In this document: positions 14,923 to 21,473 of the stretch, in pieces | How the letters are laid out: the number at the start of each line of letters is the position of its first letter | How positions within the stretch are numbered: position 1 is the first letter of the stretch | DNA from: Candidatus Wallbacteria bacterium | GTDB taxonomy: Bacteria > Muiribacteriota > JAQTZZ01 | Length of the DNA stretch: 21,473 nt | Direction of reading: 5' to 3' | NCBI GenBank assembly: GCA_028687545.1 | Contig: JAQTZZ010000063.1 | Location: forward strand, 1-21,473 | The notes under the pieces: generated by a model | What the model saw: the letters and a program-made list of their open reading frames with translations, nothing else | Told to the model about the DNA's origin: nothing | The model's database searches: none | Translations under genes and position numbers: made by a program

Positions 14923-15045
14923 GTGGCTTACGATCACAGGCGATCATTAAATCATCTGGATTTCACCCAATCATTCGGGTCCAATTTTGTTTGGCTTACA
15001 CACCTTTACCTGTCACAGTCGATTTCAAATCGACTAAGCTATTGA
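14923..15045 (+). CDS. Possible small ORF (40 codons) ahead of the HEAT-repeat gene
   Basis: A GTG at 14923 is preceded by a perfect AGGAGG (14909-14914) at eight-base spacing. The frame runs 40 codons, starting MAYDHRRSLNHLDF, and stops 21 bases before the HEAT-gene start codon. The product has no recognised domain and its composition is not clearly protein-like. It may be a leader peptide whose translation influences the next gene, or a chance ORF behind a purine-rich stretch. Support is limited to the ribosome-binding site and position. Confidence 0.22.
   Translation: MAYDHRRSLNHLDFTQSFGSNFVWLTHLYLSQSISNRLSY
15017..15035. promoter_or_regulatory. 19-bp perfect palindrome, candidate operator
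   Basis: AGTCGATTT (15017-15025) and AAATCGACT (15027-15035) are exact reverse complements around a single C. The site ends 31 bases before the start codon at 15067 and has no T-run, so an operator for a dimeric regulator or an mRNA hairpin near the start is more likely than a terminator. Confidence 0.5.
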
Positions 15046-15066
15046 AAATAAATTCCTGGAGGATAA

Positions 15067-16371
15067 ATGAACAACCGCCTGAAAATCATCTTCATAGCCA
15101 TTCTCTTTTCTTTTGGATTGTATTTTTTCATCAAGCAGGTACTTGCAACGCGTGGCGGAACATTCAATACCTCACAAACACTGGTTGTTCAAGTTCCAGC
15201 GCCTCAGGACAGAATTAACCAAAAACCCATTGAGCAGCCGATCTCACAGACACAAGAAGTAGCTGCTACTCCACCTAATTCGCAAACAACTGAAGTTGTT
15301 GCTACAAGTGAAGTGGACATGACAAAAATCGTCTGGTCACGGGATTATCTGAAGAAATACCAGGGAAAGATTGATAACAGCATTTTGATCATGCTGAATG
15401 ATCTACTCAAAACCGGAAAAGATAAAGGGTGGAAAGATTATACTAAATTCTGCGAATACATGGCTAACCATAATGATTCGGCTCTTGCTGATCTTCTACT
15501 GGAGATTTCCAAAGACCTTACAGTGGATTCTGGTATAAGAGGTTTTCTGTTGAATTACATCGTGTCGCCGGATCGACCGGAAGCTGTGAAACTTATTGCT
15601 GACCTGACAAACAGTTCCATTGATCAGCCAGTCAGGCAAGAGGCGATCAAAACACTGGGATTTCTTGGAGGTAAAAATGAAATTGCGAAGAAACGTCTTT
15701 TGGAAATATCTAATGATCCGAAAGACGAAAAGCGTGATCTGGCGATTTCTTTTCTAAGAAATTATGCAAGCGATGAATCCAGAAAAACTATCTACTCAAT
15801 ACTTGAAGATAAAAACGCTTCAGGAGAATCTCAACTCGCTGCAATTTATGCTCTAAGTTCCCATACTGGTGAGAAAGAGAGATCAATCGAGCTTTTGAAG
15901 AGAATTTTCTATGACATGAGCAATTCGGGAATGATTAGAGGACACGCTTTAAAATCTTTGAGTGTCATTGATCGTGATGTGACATTACCGATTCTGGAAA
16001 AATGCCTTGAGTCTGAAGAAGACGGGGTTGCACAAATGCTTGCTATACAATTGTCTGATAAATTCAGAAACCCCAGAGTTATAGATTTATTATTGGCCAT
16101 TCTCCTAAAGAGTGAGCAGAATTTTAGTGTATCAACAGCAGCAGCGGTGTTAAGTGTTGACACAAAAGAACAAGCTGTCCTTGACAAAGTGCTTGAAAAC
16201 TATCAACTGATGCGCGGCTGGAATGCATTTAATGCATTGGATTTAATCAAGAAATTTGGTTCAAAAAAAGCAATACCTATTCTCAGAGATAGGCTTGGGA
16301 ATCCTAAAGACGATTTAGGTATAAAAAATGAAATAACTAAAACCATAAATTATCTGGAGGATTTGAGATGA
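15067..16371 (+). CDS. Membrane-anchored HEAT-repeat protein
   Basis: This 434-residue protein begins with a short basic segment and one hydrophobic helix ('IIFIAILFSFGLYFFI', about residues 7-22), suggesting an uncleaved anchor with the rest outside the cytoplasm. Residues about 35-85 are a Gln/Thr/Pro-rich linker. From about 140 to the end are repeated helix pairs of the HEAT type, for example 'PVRQEAIKTLGFLGGKNEIA', 'ESQLAAIYALSSHTGEKERS' and 'KKAIPILRDRLGNPKDDLGI'. HEAT arrays are protein-binding scaffolds; no enzyme motif is seen. The ATG at 15067 has GGAGG at five-base spacing. The stop overlaps the start of the giant secreted protein by four bases (ATGA), so the two are probably made together and may interact at the cell envelope. 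No specific family was recognised. Confidence 0.85.
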   Translation: MNNRLKIIFIAILFSFGLYFFIKQVLATRGGTFNTSQTLVVQVPAPQDRINQKPIEQPISQTQEVAATPPNSQTTEVVATSEVDMTKIVWSRDYLKKYQGKIDNSILIMLNDLLKTGKDKGWKDYTKFCEYMANHNDSALADLLLEISKDLTVDSGIRGFLLNYIVSPDRPEAVKLIADLTNSSIDQPVRQEAIKTLGFLGGKNEIAKKRLLEISNDPKDEKRDLAISFLRNYASDESRKTIYSILEDKNASGESQLAAIYALSSHTGEKERSIELLKRIFYDMSNSGMIRGHALKSLSVIDRDVTLPILEKCLESEEDGVAQMLAIQLSDKFRNPRVIDLLLAILLKSEQNFSVSTAAAVLSVDTKEQAVLDKVLENYQLMRGWNAFNALDLIKKFGSKKAIPILRDRLGNPKDDLGIKNEITKTINYLEDLR

Positions 16372-19300
16372 AAAAAAGGCTTTTGCTTTTTTTACTTCTG
16401 GCAATTTTTACAGTTGCTTTTGCTGCACAACCGACAGACCCTGGTGAAATTGGCGATATAATCTTAAGAGACGGTATGGCCGGCTCACTCTTTGGTGTAT
16501 CAAATCCCTGGAATTATGATGGCGTTGGTCATGATGCTATTTATATCGGATATTATTGGCCAGGGATAATTTCTTCGCCCCGCATATTTAACAATGAGGC
16601 AAACAAGGCGGATGGAATAATTGTTGAATCAATGTCGAATTTCGAACCCCATGCAATCAGGTCTAAAACCATTAGACCCGGGGAGACGGACTTAACTCTC
16701 AGGTACTTCAAAAGTATACCTGATCCTCATGGATACAATACTACCTATCGCGGATCGAATATGAGCACGTACTTCTTGGCTCCTTCCATACGGATGAAAA
16801 TATGTGATTATGCAGTAAAAAAATCACTGAATTATCCAACATATTATTGGCTTTTTTCCATTCGTCCACTGGAAAAACCAGTTCGTTATGTGGACGAGAA
16901 TCTTTTTGACGAATACGGCAATCGAGTTGATCCATATCCGGATAATGATTTTCTTGGTGATAGCGGCTGGGGAGAAGGAAATTACGTTAACAAGCTTGGC
17001 GAAGATGGAAGTTATCATTTCGGACTTGATTCAGATCAAAGTCTCAAAAGCCTAAACGTATTCAGTTGCGCATGGCTGGTGGAATTTGCCTATAAAAAGG
17101 CTTTTGGTTACGGAGCTGCTCTTGATGGTGGAAACTGTTCATCAATTACTAATGCTATTGGCGGTTGGACTAAAGGAATGCTGCATCCATGGGAACACTG
17201 GGAATGTAAGGCCAATAACAATGGCACTAATTATCGTGTGACAGAATCTGCCGCAGACCAACCCACAATAGGGATTAAGCGGAAGGATAAACTGATTTCA
17301 AAAGACGATTATGTTTCCTTTGATAAAGATACAGTGTTTACACTTGTTGCAAAAGACGGTGATCAAGGATCTGGGATCGGCAGAATCGATTTATTCATTG
17401 AAAACAAACAGCTGAAACTAAAATATGATGTTGGAGTAGTTGAATCCTCCGTAAATTTTAAAATAGACACATCGAATTATCCTAATGATCAAACCACATT
17501 CAAAGTAGAGGCTGTTGCCTATGATCTGGCCGGAAATAAAAGCGAAAGACTGATTTCATTTTTTATGTGCGGGACTAGGGTTGATGTCGGCTTCTGTCCC
17601 CCTGATCTCCAAGATGGCAAGGCTCCTGATGCTCAATGGAGTCTTGATGGTGGGATAACCTGGAAAAATGCAGGGACAGAATTTTTAAAACCAGGGGATT
17701 ACACTCTGACTTTCAGAGATGTTCCTAACTATAAAACACCTCCTGAAAAGCAAATTACCGTATTGGATAACCCCGATAAGGTGCAGACTTATATTGTTGA
17801 ATACGTTCCATACTACAAACTCTTTGTTAATATTTACCCTGAAACTGCTGTAGTAGCCGGTGCCCAATGGACATTTAATTATTTGAACCCCAAATTAGGA
17901 GCCAAATCAAAATCAAGTGCCATTCAGAAGTCTGGGACTTGGCTTCCCATGTATTATAACAGCGGAGAATACGTTCTGGTGGAGAAAGATGCTTTATTCA
18001 CTATAGGTTTTAAAACAATTCAAGGCTGGCAAAAACCCGATGACATTACCATTACCTGGCCCATAAACTCAGATACAACTTTTAATGTATCTTACATGCC
18101 TGGAAGATTACTGACGGTGAAAATCGAACCAGAGGAAGCGAGAACGCAGGGTGCTTATTGGCTGTTAAACGATCAGATTTATCAAAGGTTAAGCGATTCA
18201 TCAGTAATGCTGGCTCCTGGCACCCTGTATACGATCACGTTCGGGATAAATTGGGATAGAAAAGATTATTGGAAAATCCCTGAACCGATTCATGGAGTAA
18301 TGGAATCTGAAGATATTACTGAAACCGGAACATATGAAAAAATCTTCCATAAACTGACAGTATTATTGGGACCACCTGAGGCGGTTGCAGCCGGTGCGGC
18401 ATTCAAAGTACAAGATTTATCGGAACAATGGGAAACTGCAAACAAGACTTTCACATTGCCCCATGGTTCGGAGGAAATCATTAATTGTAAAAAAGTAACA
18501 GGATGGTCCTCACCATGGGAGAATTATTCTTTACCCCAGATTTCATACTCTAAAAAAATTACTCTTCTTCAAGACACAACAGTTGAGTGCACTTATTCAA
18601 TGAATATGTGCGGAGTGCAATTAAGTTATTATACCGGAGGTGCCTCAAGGCAACCGTGGATAGTACAATCATGGAAGGTTGTAGCTGGAATTTGGTCTAC
18701 AGATTGGATCCCCGAGTCTTGGTGGTGGAACCGATGCGTTTATATGCCTGAAGGCACGGAGTATACAATTTATATTCAATATAGTCCAGGTTATGAAAAC
18801 TACAATTGTCCTAACTCTATCAGCGGTGTTGCACAATATCCGAATTCAGTCGAATATGTCTGTTGTCTACCCCCTGCAAGATGGAAGGACATGGGAGAGC
18901 TTCCGTTCAAAGACTATAGTATTATCGATAAAAATTCGTGGACAGTAGTAACTCCAGACAAAGTATATAAATTCATGGAAACAGTGAATGATGAAACTGT
19001 TAATAATTGGGTTCAGATTGGAGATAATTATTCCTTTCCTGGAGATAAAGTTTACTTTTATGATGGCCAACCATATTTTATAGGTGAAGATGGAAGAGGA
19101 AGAGATAATCATTGGAATAATTCTTTTCACTTCGGCAATGTTTGCGAAGGCGTCTCTAGGTATTTTAAATCGCCTAGCTATGGTCCACAATGGTATGACT
19201 GTTGGGGAACAGCTAGCGATTTTTATCTTCATACATATGCAGGAAATCCTTATATTGAAGACACTTCCCTGAATAAATGGGGTCTAGTTCATACTACAGA

Positions 19301-21473
19301 TTTTGTCAATTTCAATTATATTGGACCAAGTATGGCACAGAGTGGTTGGGAGTGGTGGCAAGGAATTTTCCCTTCCGATTGGGATATTTTCTGTAGATAT
19401 AATCTTACCAGTTCTTGTAATGGACATTATAACTGGTATAAATATCAACTTGGTTCTGCTCAACCATGGGAAAAATTATTTGAATCCGTACTAGTATATG
19501 TTGGAACATTCCCAGCATATACTAACTATTTTACTGGGCAACGATGTTTAATGACCTGCAATGATTTATTTGAGATCACATGCTATGAAGCTACACAATA
19601 TTTTGGTTTGAACGATACGGTTGAAGGAATTCGGCAGGTGAACGATTGGAATGACATTTCCAGGCGTCATTACCCTGCAGCCTGGAATGCTTACTACGGA
19701 GATAACCCCAGCTGTTATACTATAACTAGAAATATAGACAAGATTGCGATGATTACGAAACCATGCGTAGACCATGCATACTCTAACCTGTATTTATTAG
19801 ATAAAAGCAATCCGATTTACCCCAAGACCCAGGTTATCATCAAACCAGAGAGTGCAGTTGTTGGTGGTGGGCAATGGCGCTTACAAGACGAACCCAGATG
19901 GAGAGACAGCGAATCATATTCAATGGCTTTTCCCGACGAATCCTGGGTTTGGATTGAATTTAAGCCTATATTTGGATGGAATACACCTCCCAGTCAATAT
20001 GTCTGTATCACAGATACTATGACACCAGTAATCGGAACTTATACTCAGCAAAATCAATTCTGTGTTTTCCTTGATCCCCCAGATGCGAGATGGCAGTTCA
20101 CTACAGACCCGCCGGATTTATGGCGCGAGAGTGGCTGTATTCAACTTGGCAGCGACAATATGCCCTGCACTAAAATAATGTACCTCAGATTCAAGGAAAT
20201 GCCTGGTTATATCACCCCGCCGAACCAGGCAGTCGATCTTGACTCCAGTTCAAATGAGGTCCATTTGAGCATCCAGTATGTACCTCGAAAAACATTCACT
20301 GTTCACATCGACTCCCAAGATGCAATCTCATGTGGCGCGAGATGGAAAGTAGTGAACGAAACTGGTGATCTGATCAGCGACCAAACGATAGAAGCACAGA
20401 TAGGGCATGTCTTTAGGATAGCTCTGACTGACCTTGCAACTATTGACTCAAGTTGGAAAAATCCGAATCCTCTGTATTTCGATTATCCGATCAATTCTGA
20501 TACACCGATCAACTCAACGGTCTGTGTTACTTACAAGTCGGTCAGCGGCACCCTCGAAGTCCGGATCAAACCTGACAACATAGCATCAGTAGGACAATGG
20601 CGGTTGGACTCTGAAAGCATCTGGAGAAATAGCGGTGTGGAAGTACCGGTGCGCAAGTCTTCTTATTATGGAGTCGTTTTTAAGGATATTGAAGGCCGGA
20701 CCACTCCGCCATCGATTTATGGCAAAATGGATGATAACAAGGTTCTATACGGTGTTTACCAGGGTATGCATACTCTCACAGTCAATTTGGCTCCACAGGG
20801 GGCTGTCGGGGGTGGGGCTAAATGGAAGTTGGCTGATGGTTATATATGGAGAAATAGTGGCTCAATGATCGAACTCCAGGAAGGTGCAACCTATGAAATT
20901 GCATTCGGCGATGCCTCGGGATGCTACACTAAACCAGCCAACATTTACGGGACAATGGGCAAGAGCGATGAAATTGTAACCTGTAATTATCTTACGAGGG
21001 ATACTGCACAATTTAGACTCCAGGTTTCCATTACTCCAGAAGTGGCTTTATCCGCAGGGGCTGCCTGGTGTCTTTCGAAAGACACTGAAGAGTGGAGATT
21101 TTCCGGCGACAGTGCAATGCTGGATGAAAATTCCACCTATGAAATCATTTTCAAGGACATTCTTGGTTGGACATGCTCTATGAACCTGTCCGGTACTATC
21201 ACATCAGACATTTCATCTGAAGCGATGTTCTCGCCTGTTTTCAGGAATCTCCTTGTTAACATGACCCCGAACGAAGCAACCTTAGCAGGTGCTCAGTGGA
21301 AGTTATCTGGAGATGCAGACTGGAAAAACAGCGGTACAATATTAGAGCTGCAGGAAAGCAGCGACTACCACATCCTATTTAAGGCCATCCCAGGATGGAA
21401 CACACCTCAGACAATCGAGGGTTTTATCTGGACTGACACATATGAAGCAAACGGACATTATTCATTGCTCGGT
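16368..21473 (+). CDS. Giant secreted protein: permuted NlpC/P60-like domain, Ig-like region and multiple AGAQW repeats (3' end beyond window)
   Basis: The frame is open for 1702 codons with no stop before the window edge. I read every line in this frame. Residues 1-20 form a signal peptide ('MKKRLLLFLLLAIFTVAFAA'). Residues about 28-240 resemble permuted NlpC/P60 (YiiX-like) cysteine hydrolases. These show 'GDIILRDG' (from 29), 'GVGHDAIYIG' with His55, 'GIIVES' with Glu87, and 'FSCAWLVEFAYKKAFG' with Cys234 as the likely nucleophile downstream of the His, the order expected in the permuted group. Residues about 298-404 look Ig-like and end 'VEAVAYDLAGNKSER'. From 405, repeats of roughly 65-85 residues follow the pattern 'P..AVxAGAQWxL...W..SG', then 'Y.I.FK...GW.TPP'. 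An unrecognised insert lies at about 831-1153. The start overlaps the HEAT gene by ATGA. Substrate (peptidoglycan, lipid or amide) is unknown. Confidence 0.85.
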   Translation, partial: MKKRLLLFLLLAIFTVAFAAQPTDPGEIGDIILRDGMAGSLFGVSNPWNYDGVGHDAIYIGYYWPGIISSPRIFNNEANKADGIIVESMSNFEPHAIRSKTIRPGETDLTLRYFKSIPDPHGYNTTYRGSNMSTYFLAPSIRMKICDYAVKKSLNYPTYYWLFSIRPLEKPVRYVDENLFDEYGNRVDPYPDNDFLGDSGWGEGNYVNKLGEDGSYHFGLDSDQSLKSLNVFSCAWLVEFAYKKAFGYGAALDGGNCSSITNAIGGWTKGMLHPWEHWECKANNNGTNYRVTESAADQPTIGIKRKDKLISKDDYVSFDKDTVFTLVAKDGDQGSGIGRIDLFIENKQLKLKYDVGVVESSVNFKIDTSNYPNDQTTFKVEAVAYDLAGNKSERLISFFMCGTRVDVGFCPPDLQDGKAPDAQWSLDGGITWKNAGTEFLKPGDYTLTFRDVPNYKTPPEKQITVLDNPDKVQTYIVEYVPYYKLFVNIYPETAVVAGAQWTFNYLNPKLGAKSKSSAIQKSGTWLPMYYNSGEYVLVEKDALFTIGFKTIQGWQKPDDITITWPINSDTTFNVSYMPGRLLTVKIEPEEARTQGAYWLLNDQIYQRLSDSSVMLAPGTLYTITFGINWDRKDYWKIPEPIHGVMESEDITETGTYEKIFHKLTVLLGPPEAVAAGAAFKVQDLSEQWETANKTFTLPHGSEEIINCKKVTGWSSPWENYSLPQISYSKKITLLQDTTVECTYSMNMCGVQLSYYTGGASRQPWIVQSWKVVAGIWSTDWIPESWWWNRCVYMPEGTEYTIYIQYSPGYENYNCPNSISGVAQYPNSVEYVCCLPPARWKDMGELPFKDYSIIDKNSWTVVTPDKVYKFMETVNDETVNNWVQIGDNYSFPGDKVYFYDGQPYFIGEDGRGRDNHWNNSFHFGNVCEGVSRYFKSPSYGPQWYDCWGTASDFYLHTYAGNPYIEDTSLNKWGLVHTTDFVNFNYIGPSMAQSGWEWWQGIFPSDWDIFCRYNLTSSCNGHYNWYKYQLGSAQPWEKLFESVLVYVGTFPAYTNYFTGQRCLMTCNDLFEITCYEATQYFGLNDTVEGIRQVNDWNDISRRHYPAAWNAYYGDNPSCYTITRNIDKIAMITKPCVDHAYSNLYLLDKSNPIYPKTQVIIKPESAVVGGGQWRLQDEPRWRDSESYSMAFPDESWVWIEFKPIFGWNTPPSQYVCITDTMTPVIGTYTQQNQFCVFLDPPDARWQFTTDPPDLWRESGCIQLGSDNMPCTKIMYLRFKEMPGYITPPNQAVDLDSSSNEVHLSIQYVPRKTFTVHIDSQDAISCGARWKVVNETGDLISDQTIEAQIGHVFRIALTDLATIDSSWKNPNPLYFDYPINSDTPINSTVCVTYKSVSGTLEVRIKPDNIASVGQWRLDSESIWRNSGVEVPVRKSSYYGVVFKDIEGRTTPPSIYGKMDDNKVLYGVYQGMHTLTVNLAPQGAVGGGAKWKLADGYIWRNSGSMIELQEGATYEIAFGDASGCYTKPANIYGTMGKSDEIVTCNYLTRDTAQFRLQVSITPEVALSAGAAWCLSKDTEEWRFSGDSAMLDENSTYEIIFKDILGWTCSMNLSGTITSDISSEAMFSPVFRNLLVNMTPNEATLAGAQWKLSGDADWKNSGTILELQESSDYHILFKAIPGWNTPQTIEGFIWTDTYEANGHYSLLG
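17580..18606 (+). repeat. First block of AGAQW-type protein repeats (about four copies)
   Basis: Copies begin near 17580, 17817, 18105 and 18351. Shared elements include 'APDAQWSLDGGITWKNAG', 'AVVAGAQWTF', 'TQGAYWLLND' and 'AVAAGAAFKV', each followed by a '(Y/F)xIxF...' strand and often a 'GW..P' turn. A further highly degenerate copy may follow at 18607-18850. Sequence divergence is large, so these are old repeats visible at protein level, not DNA level. Confidence 0.7.
19827..21473 (+). repeat. Second block of AGAQW-type protein repeats (about seven copies, continuing past the edge)
   Basis: Copies begin near 19827, 20055, 20289, 20548, 20769, 21012 and 21243. They share 'GGGQWRLQDEPRWRDS', 'SVGQWRLDSESIWRNSG', 'GGGAKWKLADGYIWRNSG', 'SAGAAWCLSKDTEEWRFSG' and 'LAGAQWKLSGDADWKNSG', and close with a 'G(W/Y)xTPP' type turn. 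They are better conserved than the first block. I recall similar 'AGAQWRVDGG.W..SG' repeats in surface proteins of various bacteria but cannot give a family name. Confidence 0.75.

Larger units (their letters stand above)
14618..15066. other. Long regulatory-looking spacer before the HEAT-repeat gene
   Basis: This 449-base stretch holds a possible terminator, a promoter (14720-14747), a distant inverted repeat AGCAAGC (14754-14760)/GCTTGCT (14805-14811) and a 10-bp direct repeat (14773-14800). It also has a start-less open stretch (14799-14906), a possible 40-codon ORF (14923-15045) and a 19-bp palindrome (15017-15035). The start-less stretch would encode a protein-like segment ending 'LEADELARIYAEMPVISASV' and may be a gene remnant. 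No tRNA or known riboswitch pattern was recognised. Confidence 0.5.

Noticed and set aside
14991-15218. 75-codon ORF overlapping the HEAT-gene start
   Set aside because: It overlaps the start of a strongly supported gene in another frame and lacks a ribosome-binding site.
18867-19232. Minus-strand ORF of 121 codons inside the giant gene
   Set aside because: AT-rich shadow frame; the plus-strand frame is open for more than 5 kb and shows domain structure.

Overview
The window looks like a chromosomal segment from an anaerobic bacterium. The evidence is a complete 2-oxoacid:ferredoxin oxidoreductase, several Fe-S proteins, and a two-subunit-type (class I) fumarase chain. Ribosome-binding sites are strong AGGAGG types, promoters are sigma-70-like, and operons overlap by ATGA. 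I cannot name the organism. Lineages such as Riflebacteria, Wallbacteria or deep Deltaproteobacteria/Firmicutes relatives would fit, but this is only an impression.

Layout. At 1-38 (minus) is the start of an IS110-type transposase that runs off the left edge; 39-389 is non-coding and rich in inverted repeats. From 8233 down to 390, eleven minus-strand genes form one tightly packed operon. In transcription order it encodes a five-gene, HcnABC/proline-dehydrogenase-like electron-transferring amine or amino-acid dehydrogenase ([2Fe-2S] protein, FAD/NAD-fold flavoprotein, 2[4Fe-4S] ferredoxin, BFD-like [2Fe-2S] protein, DAO-family flavoprotein), then korD-korA-korB-korC, a class I fumarase alpha chain and an EamA-type transporter. 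A divergent promoter pair at 8263-8337 separates the operon from a plus-strand glycerate 2-kinase (8362-9639). A plausible joint role is oxidation of an amino acid (proline, hydroxyproline, sarcosine, glycine or an opine are candidates) to 2-oxoglutarate, then succinyl-CoA and fumarate/malate, with electrons going to ferredoxin.

A large exported ankyrin-repeat protein (12354-9661, minus) lies convergent to the kinase. Divergent from it are tyrS and a PfkB-family sugar kinase (12506-14617), followed by a possible terminator.

The right third (14618-21473) differs in character. A 449-base regulatory-looking spacer holds a promoter, direct repeats, a 19-bp palindrome and a possible 40-codon ORF. 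It is followed by a membrane-anchored HEAT-repeat protein (15067-16371). Overlapping that by ATGA is a giant secreted protein, open for 1702 codons from 16368 to the right edge. Its N-terminus looks like a permuted NlpC/P60 (YiiX-like) cysteine-hydrolase domain, followed by an Ig-like region and about twelve copies of a roughly 75-residue 'AGAQWKL...W..SG' repeat, interrupted by an unrecognised Cys/Trp-rich insert. This HEAT plus giant-protein pair is the most likely place for undescribed biology in the window.
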